The position numbers and the translations under genes were made by a program. 30,404 nucleotides of DNA from CAMAVH01 sp035714115 (lineage in GTDB: Bacteria > Pseudomonadota > Alphaproteobacteria > SMXQ01), in contig DASTMO010000086.1 of NCBI GenBank assembly GCA_035714115.1, positions 1 to 30,404 on the forward strand, given 5' to 3'. The notes beneath the pieces are model-generated. The model saw only the letters and a program-made list of their open reading frames with translations. It ran no database searches and was not told where the DNA came from. Positions 8,306 through 15,680 of this stretch are shown in pieces; position 1 is the first letter of the stretch, and the number at the start of each line of letters is the position of its first letter.

Positions 8306-9253
8306 TCATCGCGAGCCCAGCAGACAATCGCTCAGGCCGAGAGCCAGGTCAGTCATCAGGCCGGCATAGCCAGCCGCGCCATCCGGCGCTTTGGCGCCGA
8401 GAGGATCGAGCGTGCCGGCGCGCGCTTTTGTGCTTGAGAGCACCGTGCCAACCAAGCCGGAGGTGAATTGCGGCTCGTTGAAGACGCAGAGCGCCCCCTG
8501 ATCGGCGATTTTCTTGCGCAACTCCGACAGGCGGCGCGGGCCGGGCACACGGTCGGGCGTGACGGTGATCGAGCCGACCGCGCTCAAGCCATAGCGCTTT
8601 TCGTAATATTGATAGGCGTCGTGAAAGACGATGAAGGGCTTGTCCTTGAGCGGCGCGAGCTTGGCGGCGAGTTGCGCGTCGAGCGCGTCGATGGCGGCGG
8701 CGCTGGCGCGCGCATTGGCGTCATAGCGCGCGGCGTTTGCCGGATCGGCCTTGGCCAGAGCGGCGCTCATCGCCGCGACGATCGCTTTGGCGTTTTCCGG
8801 GTCGAGCCACAGATGCATATCATGCTCATCGTCGTCTGCATCTTGGCCGGCATGGCTATGACCGGCATGGCCATGGTCATCATCCTCCCAGACGCCGCCT
8901 TCGCGCGTCGGCAGCAGCGCGACGCCCGGCGCGGCGCTCATCTGCACGGCCTTGCCGGCTTGCGGCAGAGCTTTGATCGCCTTGGCCATGAAGGCTTCGT
9001 AGCCAGGACCAATCCAAAAGATCAGGCCGGCGCGCTGGATCGCCTGTGCATCGGAGGGCCGCAGCGAGTAAGTGTGGGCCGAGGAATTGGCGCGTAGCAG
9101 CAGATCAGGCCGGCCGACGCCTTCCATGACCGTCGAAGCCAAAGCGTGCAGCGGCTTGATGGTGGCCAGCACTTTGGGCGGTTCGGCTTGGACGGCGGTC
9201 CCGGTGAGCAGTGCGGCGGAGAAGAGGGCGGCGATGAGCGGGGCGCGAATCAT
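8306..9253 (-). CDS. znuA: Zinc ABC transporter substrate-binding protein
   Basis: This 315-residue periplasmic protein captures Zn2+ for an ABC importer. The signal peptide ends at about VQAEPP (residue 23). The three family histidine ligands are visible: H60 in SSAHTYSLRPSDA, H147 in MHLWLDPENAK and H211 in FHDAYQYYEKRYG, with D283 in TLDPLG as the acidic position. Between H60 and H147 is the His/Asp-rich flexible loop typical of ZnuA (DDDHGHAGHSHAGQDADDDEH-like, about 124-146). C256 and C310 match the disulphide of E. coli ZnuA. The gene is first in a minus-strand unit with the DUF1007 gene 45 bp behind it. A Zur box containing the -10 element lies 34 bp upstream of the ATG. The membrane and ATPase genes (znuB, znuC) are not in the window. 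Confidence 0.95.
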   Translation of the reverse strand: MIRAPLIAALFSAALLTGTAVQAEPPKVLATIKPLHALASTVMEGVGRPDLLLRANSSAHTYSLRPSDAQAIQRAGLIFWIGPGYEAFMAKAIKALPQAGKAVQMSAAPGVALLPTREGGVWEDDDHGHAGHSHAGQDADDDEHDMHLWLDPENAKAIVAAMSAALAKADPANAARYDANARASAAAIDALDAQLAAKLAPLKDKPFIVFHDAYQYYEKRYGLSAVGSITVTPDRVPGPRRLSELRKKIADQGALCVFNEPQFTSGLVGTVLSSTKARAGTLDPLGAKAPDGAAGYAGLMTDLALGLSDCLLGSR

Positions 9254-9287
9254 GGAATTCTCACTATCAAACCATAAGACTAGTTAC

Positions 9288-9300
9288 GTTATATTATAAC
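9288..9300 (-). promoter_or_regulatory. Zur box overlapping the znuA -10 element
   Basis: GTTATATTATAAC is a perfect GTTATA-N-TATAAC inverted repeat and matches the core of the proteobacterial Zur consensus (TGTTATANTATAACA). On the minus strand it contains an exact TATAAT (9298-9293), which would put the transcription start about 33 nt before the znuA ATG. Zn-loaded Zur bound here would block RNA polymerase. No clear -35 hexamer is visible. Confidence 0.85.
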
Positions 9301-9369
9301 AATTACTGAGGCGAGTCGTTTATTGGATGCTCAGGCTGACTGCTGATGGTTTGGGAAAGTCCTGGCAGC

Positions 9370-9732
9370 TTAGGGCTGCGGCAGGTCGGGCGCTTTGTCG
9401 CTTTCGCCTTCCGGCTGCGGCCGCTGCTGTTCCAGATTGTAGCTGCCGTAGATTTGCAGGCCGAAACTGGCATTGCCGGGCGTGAACAGGCTGTTGTAGC
9501 TGCCGTCGCGCGGGCCATCGCTCGAGCTGTCGAGACGGAAGCCTCCGGCGGGCATCAGCGAATCGTTGGAGCTTTGCGGATCAAGCGCCGAGCCGACAAC
9601 TGAGCCGCTCTGCGCCAGAGCGGGACCAGCGGCAACCAACGCGAGCAGGAATGCGTTCCCTGCAATTTTAGCGCGTAGTCGCGCAGCGGGATGATGGCGG
9701 CGCGGCATTTGGCGGCTGAAGTGCTGCTGCAT
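9370..9732 (-). CDS. Small secreted hypothetical protein, 120 aa
   Basis: I do not recognise a family. The protein has a long basic N-region (residues 1-22, with RRHHPAARLR) and a hydrophobic core (about 25-37), and a signal-peptidase site after ALA at residue 40. The mature part of about 80 residues is rich in Ser, Gly, Pro, Asn and Gln and contains SFGLQIYGSYNL, a stretch with the look of a beta strand. It ends in a Pro/Gln/Glu-rich tail. GGAGA five bases before the ATG supports the start at 9732; a second ATG at 9708 is possible. It is divergent from the large histidine kinase with 186 bp between starts. On its promoter side, TATATT (minus strand, 9771-9766) and a CtrA-type site lie 34-72 bp upstream. 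Confidence 0.7.
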   Translation of the reverse strand: MQQHFSRQMPRRHHPAARLRAKIAGNAFLLALVAAGPALAQSGSVVGSALDPQSSNDSLMPAGGFRLDSSSDGPRDGSYNSLFTPGNASFGLQIYGSYNLEQQRPQPEGESDKAPDLPQP

Positions 9733-9785
9733 GGCCTTGTCTCCAAAAAACGCAATGCTCGGGAAAATATAGCAAATTTTATCCG

Positions 9786-9804
9786 GCTTAACATCTTGTT
9801 AAGC
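9786..9804. promoter_or_regulatory. Candidate CtrA-binding site (TTAA-N7-TTAA) in a divergent promoter region
   Basis: TTAACATCTTGTTAA at 9788-9802 is an exact TTAA-N7-TTAA, the full-site consensus of the alphaproteobacterial cell-cycle regulator CtrA. It is embedded in a perfect palindrome with 8-bp arms GCTTAACA and TGTTAAGC and a TCT centre, so it reads the same both ways. For the secreted-protein gene it lies where a -35 box would be relative to TATATT at 9771-9766, a usual arrangement for CtrA-activated promoters. It is 115 bp upstream of the kinase start. Confidence 0.6.
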
Positions 9805-9918
9805 GAGTTGAGGCGCTATGCACTAGACTTGAGACAAGGCGCGGCCAGGAAGGTCGCGCCCAGATGCCGCTGCGGGGGAGCGGAAGGCGCGTTGCGTACG
9901 GATTGGGGATTGAGCGTC

Positions 9919-12900
9919 ATGCGGATGCCGAGCAAGGCGACGCGCGAGGATGCCGGGCTGATCTGGTGGGTGATCGGCCTCGGCGTGTTCGTCGCGATCG
10001 TTTTTTCCGGCCTGATCATCTGGGAGCAGGGGCGTCAGCGAGACCTCGTGATCGAGCGAGCGTTGCTGTCGGCGCAAAATCTCGCTCTGGCGCTGGAGGA
10101 GCATACGCGCGCCGCCGTGCAGGTCAGCGATGCCGCCGTGCTCGACGCTGCCGAATATGTACGCAACGGCTTGGCTGCAGGCGGGGTCGATCGGCAAGGC
10201 TTCTATGATAAAGTCGGCCGTCTGGTCGAACGCATTCCGCAGATTTCCGGGCTCGTCTATGTCAATGAAAACGGACTGCTGGTCAGCGACAGCCAAGGCG
10301 CTGCGCCGCCGCCGATCGATCTCAGCGACCGTTCCTATTTCATCAAGGCGCGCGACAATCCTCACTCAGGACTGACGATTTCGGCGCCCTTCGTCACCCG
10401 CCGGATCGGCAACCATGTGATCGCGTTGAGCCGCCCGGTGCTCAAGCCGGACGGCAGCTTCGGCGGCGTTGTCTTCGCGGCGCTCGAGACGGACTATTTT
10501 CAGAAATTCCATGAATCGCTGAACATCGGCAAGAACAGCGTCATCGCCATGTTCGACATGGACGGTACGATGCTGCTGCGCGCGCCTTATACCGAAGCGG
10601 TGGGACAGTCTTTCGCCAACGATCCGGTTTTTCAGGAGATCGAAGCTGGCAAGACGTCCGGCGTGCATTTCAACCCGAATCACCGCGATAATTTCTCGCG
10701 CTATGTGGCGTTCCGCAAAATCCCGGACCGCCCCCTGGTCGTCGCCATCGGCATCGAGACGGCGGAGATTCTCGCGCCCTACATGATGACCCGCTGGAGC
10801 GCGGTCTTTTATGTGGCCACGCTGATCTTCGTCCTGGTGCAATTGACCGCGATCATCGTCGCGCAAATCAGGCGACGCGAGAACGCGACGCGTCGGATGT
10901 CCGGCATTCTCGAGAACATCAACGAAGGCGTGATGGTGTTCGACGCGAACGAGCGCCTCGTGTCGTTCAACCGGCAATATGCCGACCGGGTCAATTTCCC
11001 GCCCGAGGTTCTCTATATCGGCCAAACCTACGAGAACATCCTGCGCGCCGTCGCCGCGCTCGGCGAATATGGCGATGAGGACGTTGAGCGAATCGTCGAG
11101 GAACGACTTTCGGGCGTACGGCAAGGCCAAGAGCGCATCTCGATCCATCGCAGCCAGCGCGGTCGCGTCAGCCAGATTTACCGCAAGCCGATGGCCGACG
11201 GCGGCTTCATGATCACCTTCACTGACGTGACGGACAGCGTGCGCGTGCATGAGGAGTCGGAGAAGAAATCGCAACTCATGCAGCTGATTCTCGACAGCAT
11301 GCACCAGGCGATCCGCGTGTTCGACAAGGATCTGAATCTGGTGCTGGCGAACCGCCGCATCGTCGAGAGCTTCGGTTATCCGGAAGACTTCGCGACCATC
11401 GGCACCTCGCATGCCCGCATGGTGCGGATTTCCGCCGAAAACGGCGAGTACGGCCCCGGCGACGTCGGCGAGATCATCCGCGAGCATGTCGATTATGGCC
11501 AGCGCGTCTATCAACGCGGCACGATCGTGCGCACGCCGAACGGGCGCTACGTCAAGAAGCACCGCGAGCCGATCCCGGGCGGCGGTTTCGTCGCGGCCTA
11601 TAGCGACGTGACCGATCTCGTCAATGCCGAGCGAGAGTTGGCGCAAAAGACGACGCTGCTGCGCAGCACGCTGGAGAACATGGGCGACGGCCTCAGCGTC
11701 TATGACGAGAACCTGCGCCTCGTCAGCTTCAATCATGCCTGGGTCGAGATGTGGGATCTACCGCCCCATATAGCGCGCGAAGGCATCAGCTACGAGGAAG
11801 TGGCGCGCTTTAATCTGGCACGCCAGGAATACGGCAAGGTCGAGGATATCGAACCCTATCTGCGTCAGCGGCTCGATGACCTGCGCTTCGGCCGGGCGAA
11901 CTTCTATGAGCATCGCCGTCCTGACGGCCGCACGCTGCTGATCCGCCGCCACTATGCGCCGAACGGCACCATCATCATCAACCACACCGACATCACGCGC
12001 CTCAAAGCCGTCGAGCAGGAGGCGGCAAGCAAATCTTTGTTGCTCGGCGCGGTGCTCGAAAACATGACCCACGGCATCAGCGTGTTCGACAAGAACATGA
12101 AGCTGGTCGCCTTCAATCGCAATTATCTCGAGCTGCAGGGCTACGGGCCGGACGATGTCCGCATCGGCATGGACTATGCCGAGGTGCTGCGCCTCGCCAG
12201 CACGCGCGGCACTTTGAGGCCGGCGGATCTCGATGCCTTGATCGCGCGGCGCATCGTCGACATCCGCGAGCATCGCTATCGCAGCAACGAGTATCTGGCG
12301 ACGAGCGGCCGCTATATCTCGCTGCGTCTCAGCCCGATGCCCGATGGCGGCTTCGTCACGACATTCTCCGACGTCACCGACATCAAGAGCGCGGAAGTGG
12401 CCCTCCGCTCGAACGAAGCGCGTTACCGCGCGCTCGTCACCTCCGCCGCGCAGATCGTCTGGGTCACCGACAAGGACGGCGTGGTTAGCGACATGGGCGC
12501 GGGCTGGCTGGCCTATACGGGCCAAAGCCTCGATGAAGTGCGCGGCGATGGCTGGATGGCGGTCATCCATCCTGACGATCTGACCTACGTGAAGCGCATC
12601 TGGCGGCTGTCGATCGAGACGACGAAGCCCTACAACACCGAATATCGCGTGCGCGGCCACGACGGCAGCTATCGCACCTTCGCGGTCCGGGCCGTGCCGG
12701 TGCGCAACGACGACGGCAGCGTGCGCGAATGGGTCGGCGTCTGCGACGATGTCACCGAACGCCGCCTGGTCGAGCGCGAATCCGCCCGCAAATCGGCGCA
12801 GCTCGAAGCCATCACCGAACATATGGCCCAGGGCATCGCCGTTTATGACGCCGATTTGCGACTGATCGCCTACAACCAGCGCTATATCGACCTGCTGCAA

Positions 12901-14310
12901 TTCCCGCCCGATTTCATCCATGTCGGGTTGAAGTTCGAAGAGATTCTGCGCCACCATCAGGGCAACGGCGCTTACGGCCCCAATTCGGAGGAGGAGGTGC
13001 TCGATCGCGTCGAATCGGCGCGGCGCGGCGAACCGTTCCGCACCGAATACACCTATCCTTCGGGCACCACGCTGATGGTCAACCGCGCGCCGATGCCGGG
13101 CGGCGGACTGATCAACACCTTCACCGACATGACCGAACGCAAGATGGCCGAGCTCGCCGTGCGCGAGAGCGAGGAGCGCTTGCAGGCGATCCTCGACAAC
13201 GTCGCCGACGCCATCGTCACCACCGACCAGAAGGGCGTGATCCAGAGCTTTAATCCGGCGGCGGTGACGATCTTCGGTTATCGCGCGCAGGACGCCATCG
13301 GCCAGCCGATCCGTGTGCTCATTCCCGATTCCTATGGGGCGCCGCAGACATCTCTGGAAGGCCTGCCTGCGCTCAGTCCGCGCGAAATGATGGGCCGGCG
13401 CGCCGACGGCACGCAATTCCCCATGGATATCGCCGTGACCTCGGTGGAGCTGCCGGGGCGCTGGCTGCAGATCGCCATCATCCGCGACATCAGCGAGCAA
13501 AAGGCGCTGCAGTCGCAGCTGTTCCAGGCCTCGAAGCTGGCCACCGTCGGCGAGATGGCAGCGGGCATGGCGCATGAAATGAACCAGCCGCTCAACGTGA
13601 TGCGCATGGCGGCGGACAACGCGTTGATCCGCATGGAGCGCGGCATCGCCAACGAGAATTATCTCAAGGACAACTTCTCGCTGATAGCGCAGCAGAGCGA
13701 ACGGCTCGGCAAGCTGATCCTGCACATGCGCGTCTTCAGCCGCCTCGACAAGGACGGCTTCGAGCGCTTCGACCCGCGCAGCAGCGTGTCGGCGGCGATC
13801 GAATTGATGAACCGGCAGATTTCCCTGGCCAACATCCGCCTCGTCATCAGCTTGAAGGACGACACCGGCATGGTGATGGGCCGGCCGTCGCAGCTCGAAC
13901 AAGTGATGATCAACCTTTTGAGCAACGCCAAGGACGCGATCATGTCGCAGTTGCTAGAGCGCGGCGCCAAGCCGGCGGTAGGCGAGGGCGAAGGCAAGCC
14001 GGCGGGCGCGCCGGTCGGCAGCATCACCGTAGCGGTCGGCAACAGCAAAGACGGCGTGCGCATCACCGTGCGCGATAGCGGCGGGGGCATCCCCGACAAT
14101 GTGCTGAGCCGCATCTTCGATCCGTTCTTCACGACCAAGGAAGTGGGGAAGGGCACGGGCCTGGGCCTGTCGGTGAGCTACGGCATCATCACGACGATGG
14201 GCGGCACCATCACCGCCCATAACGTGAAAGGAGGGGCGGAGTTCGTCATCTCCTTGCCGCAAGCCGGCGCCGCGTCGCAAGACGCCCTGGCCGAGACAGC
14301 CGAGGACTGA
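9919..14310 (+). CDS. Large membrane-bound sensor histidine kinase with seven PAS domains
   Basis: The 1463-residue product has membrane helices at about 13-35 and 294-314 enclosing a periplasmic sensor region of Cache type (LSDRSYFIKARDN, about residue 135 onward). Seven PAS domains follow, starting near residues 327, 454, 580, 707, 828, 962 and 1080. Five or six are PAS_7-like repeats opening with variants of LENMxxGxxVFD; the fifth resembles PAS_3 with a PAC motif. The HisKA helix carries the phospho-acceptor H1219 in AHEMNQPL. The ATPase domain has the N box around N1332 (INLLSNAKDA), DSGGGIPDN and GKGTGLGLS (about 1410-1418). The gene encodes no receiver domain and no response regulator is nearby, so the output is unknown. 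The frame is open to 9691, but that would overlap the divergent gene and precede helix 1 with basic junk-like sequence, so the ATG at 9919 is preferred. Confidence 0.9.
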   Translation: MRMPSKATREDAGLIWWVIGLGVFVAIVFSGLIIWEQGRQRDLVIERALLSAQNLALALEEHTRAAVQVSDAAVLDAAEYVRNGLAAGGVDRQGFYDKVGRLVERIPQISGLVYVNENGLLVSDSQGAAPPPIDLSDRSYFIKARDNPHSGLTISAPFVTRRIGNHVIALSRPVLKPDGSFGGVVFAALETDYFQKFHESLNIGKNSVIAMFDMDGTMLLRAPYTEAVGQSFANDPVFQEIEAGKTSGVHFNPNHRDNFSRYVAFRKIPDRPLVVAIGIETAEILAPYMMTRWSAVFYVATLIFVLVQLTAIIVAQIRRRENATRRMSGILENINEGVMVFDANERLVSFNRQYADRVNFPPEVLYIGQTYENILRAVAALGEYGDEDVERIVEERLSGVRQGQERISIHRSQRGRVSQIYRKPMADGGFMITFTDVTDSVRVHEESEKKSQLMQLILDSMHQAIRVFDKDLNLVLANRRIVESFGYPEDFATIGTSHARMVRISAENGEYGPGDVGEIIREHVDYGQRVYQRGTIVRTPNGRYVKKHREPIPGGGFVAAYSDVTDLVNAERELAQKTTLLRSTLENMGDGLSVYDENLRLVSFNHAWVEMWDLPPHIAREGISYEEVARFNLARQEYGKVEDIEPYLRQRLDDLRFGRANFYEHRRPDGRTLLIRRHYAPNGTIIINHTDITRLKAVEQEAASKSLLLGAVLENMTHGISVFDKNMKLVAFNRNYLELQGYGPDDVRIGMDYAEVLRLASTRGTLRPADLDALIARRIVDIREHRYRSNEYLATSGRYISLRLSPMPDGGFVTTFSDVTDIKSAEVALRSNEARYRALVTSAAQIVWVTDKDGVVSDMGAGWLAYTGQSLDEVRGDGWMAVIHPDDLTYVKRIWRLSIETTKPYNTEYRVRGHDGSYRTFAVRAVPVRNDDGSVREWVGVCDDVTERRLVERESARKSAQLEAITEHMAQGIAVYDADLRLIAYNQRYIDLLQFPPDFIHVGLKFEEILRHHQGNGAYGPNSEEEVLDRVESARRGEPFRTEYTYPSGTTLMVNRAPMPGGGLINTFTDMTERKMAELAVRESEERLQAILDNVADAIVTTDQKGVIQSFNPAAVTIFGYRAQDAIGQPIRVLIPDSYGAPQTSLEGLPALSPREMMGRRADGTQFPMDIAVTSVELPGRWLQIAIIRDISEQKALQSQLFQASKLATVGEMAAGMAHEMNQPLNVMRMAADNALIRMERGIANENYLKDNFSLIAQQSERLGKLILHMRVFSRLDKDGFERFDPRSSVSAAIELMNRQISLANIRLVISLKDDTGMVMGRPSQLEQVMINLLSNAKDAIMSQLLERGAKPAVGEGEGKPAGAPVGSITVAVGNSKDGVRITVRDSGGGIPDNVLSRIFDPFFTTKEVGKGTGLGLSVSYGIITTMGGTITAHNVKGGAEFVISLPQAGAASQDALAETAED

Positions 14311-14357
14311 GCGCGGCGTCCGCTTCAGCTATGGAATGGGGTTTGCGGGCCAAAGAG

Positions 14358-14381
14358 GGAGCCATCTGGAAGGATGGCTCC
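14358..14381 (-). terminator. Terminator hairpin overlapping the 3' end of tRNA-Asn
   Basis: GGAGCCATC (14358-14366) and GATGGCTCC (14373-14381) form a perfect 9-bp stem with a 6-base loop. Read on the minus strand it is followed by CTCTTT. One arm contains the last bases of the tRNA acceptor stem, the discriminator and the encoded CCA. It can also act after the kinase gene on the plus strand. Confidence 0.6.
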
Positions 14382-14449
14382 GTGGGAGGGATTCGAACCC
14401 CCGACCGGGCGGTTAACAGCCGCCTGCTCTACCACTGAGCTACCACGGA
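14375..14449 (-). tRNA. tRNA-Asn (anticodon GUU)
   Basis: On the minus strand the acceptor arms TCCGTGG and CCACGGA pair fully. The D arm contains AGCTCAGTGGTAGAGC. The anticodon stem GGCGG/CCGCC (with flanks) holds the loop CTGTTAA with anticodon GTT. The T arm is GGGGGTTCGAATCCCTC-like. Discriminator G and CCA are encoded (14375-14377). A TATAAC about 60 bp upstream is a possible -10, so the gene may have its own promoter. Confidence 0.96.
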
Positions 14450-14626
14450 ATGGCCGGTTGCCGCGGGATGACAAGTCTCGGTAACCAAGACCGCCCGTCG
14501 GCGAGGCCGGGGTTATATCAGAGGCTTTCGGCCATGGCCAGAGTCTCGTCTCGGCTTTTTTATTCAAGGCCTTGGCGGATTTTTAGGGATTTGGCCCGGG
14601 GGCTTGTTCGAGCGCCTGCGGGGCGA

Positions 14627-14700
14627 TGGAGGCCGGAGGGGGAATCGAACCCCCGGTGCGGGATTTGCAGTCCCGAGCATTACCACTTTGCTATCCGGCC
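14627..14700 (-). tRNA. tRNA-Cys (anticodon GCA)
   Basis: On the minus strand the acceptor GGCCGGA/TCCGGCC pairs fully, followed by discriminator U and encoded CCA. The anticodon stem CGGGA/TCCCG holds the loop CTGCAAA with anticodon GCA. The T arm is CGGGGGTTCGATTCCCCC-like. It lies 177 bp upstream of tRNA-Asn on the same strand. Confidence 0.96.
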
Positions 14701-15011
14701 CCGTTCGCGCGCGGTTCCGGCCAGGCCGGACGCCGACGCGGCGTGCCAGAAGCGCCGCCGCGGGGAGGGGAGATATAGGCCGCCGCCGCCCGCAGGGTCA
14801 AGCCGGGCCGCTCAAGGTGCGAATGACCTCAAGGGCATGCGGCCGGCACCCGGAGGGGGCTGACGAGCGGGTGACCTAGTTTCCGTCGGCCAATAAAATC
14901 GTCACGGGCGCGACGGGTTTGCCGCAGTGCAACGTTGTTTTCCACGCTTGGGAACAGTATACAAGTTGTGAGTTTCCAAGCGCTTGCGCTGACCACGACG
15001 GACTTTTTTCG
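14701..15011. other. 311-bp intergenic region between tRNA-Cys and the PCMT-like gene
   Basis: No gene is seen. Just upstream of tRNA-Cys is a perfect TCCGGCC-A-GGCCGGA palindrome (14716-14730), then a very GC-rich run to about 14870. The last 130 bp are lower in GC and carry the probable promoter of the PCMT-tolC genes. The tRNA-Cys promoter should also be here, but I cannot place it. Confidence 0.6.
14935..14963 (+). promoter_or_regulatory. Probable sigma70-type promoter for the PCMT-tolC genes
   Basis: TTGTTT (14935-14940) and TATACA (14958-14963) are 17 bp apart, the ideal spacing. The start would be near 14970, giving a leader of about 42 nt before the ATG at 15012. Confidence 0.5.
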
Positions 15012-15662
15012 ATGGATTTTTCTGTCGCCCGGCGAAACATGGTGGATAACCAGCTTCGCCCTAACAAGATCACCTCGCTGCCGCTGATTCAGGCTCTGCT
15101 CGACATCCCGCGCGAGCGGTTCGTGCCCGATGCCGCGCGCGGCGTCGCTTATGTCGATGACGACGTGCCGCTTGGCGGTGGCCGCTGGCTGCTCGAGCCG
15201 ATGCTGTTCGCCCGCCTGGTGCAGGCGGCGGAGATCAAGCCGTCCGATGTCGTGCTCGATGTCGGCGCGGTCACCGGCTACGGCGCGGCGGTGCTGTCCA
15301 AGCTCGCCGCCACGGTAGTGGCGCTGGAAGAGGATGCGGCGCTGGCCAAGGCGCTGTCGGCCAATATCGACGCCCTGGCGATCGATAATGTGGCGACGAT
15401 CGAGGGCCGCCTCGCGGCCGGCTGCGCCAAGCAGGCGCCGTTCGACGTGATCCTGCTCGAAGGCGCGGCCCACGACATTCCTGCCGCGCTCGCCGATCAG
15501 CTGGCCGAGGGCGGCCGTCTTGTCGGCGTCATCGACAAGGGGGGCGCCGGGCAGGCGATCCTCATGACGCGCCGCCATGGCGTTTTGTCGCGCCGTGTGC
15601 TGTTCGACGCCGCGACGCCGCTGCTGCCGGGATTCGCGCCGCAACCCACTTTCGTATTTTAG
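15012..15662 (+). CDS. Divergent protein-L-isoaspartate O-methyltransferase-family protein
   Basis: This 216-residue soluble protein has the Rossmann methyltransferase fold of the PCMT family, which repairs isoaspartate with S-adenosylmethionine. Family hallmarks are RERFVPDAARGVAY (34-47), the SAM-binding motif I region VVLDVGAVTGYGAAVLSKL (80-98) and FDVILLEGAAHDIP further on. It departs from true PCMT at key places: the ISQPxxVA substrate motif is LLEPMLFA (60-67) and the usual EIGTGSGY is DVGAVTGY. It may therefore act on another substrate or be non-catalytic. The start at ATG 15012 is chosen because the family begins MDFxxARxNMVDxQLRP; the longer frame from 14919 passes through the promoter. 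The tolC ATG is 18 bp past the stop, a linkage I recall as common in this order. Confidence 0.85.
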   Translation: MDFSVARRNMVDNQLRPNKITSLPLIQALLDIPRERFVPDAARGVAYVDDDVPLGGGRWLLEPMLFARLVQAAEIKPSDVVLDVGAVTGYGAAVLSKLAATVVALEEDAALAKALSANIDALAIDNVATIEGRLAAGCAKQAPFDVILLEGAAHDIPAALADQLAEGGRLVGVIDKGGAGQAILMTRRHGVLSRRVLFDAATPLLPGFAPQPTFVF

Positions 15663-15680
15663 CAGTTCAAGGTGAGCCTG

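Noticed and set aside
9691..9918. N-terminal extension of the kinase
   Set aside because: It would overlap the divergent secreted-protein gene and the CtrA-like site, and adds 76 residues of basic sequence before the first membrane helix.
11758..13902. A 714-codon antisense frame under the kinase gene
   Set aside because: It mirrors the third-position GC of the kinase, lacks a ribosome site and has a low-complexity Ala/Asp/His/Arg composition.
14919..15011. Extension of the PCMT-like protein
   Set aside because: It contains the probable promoter and has no family similarity.
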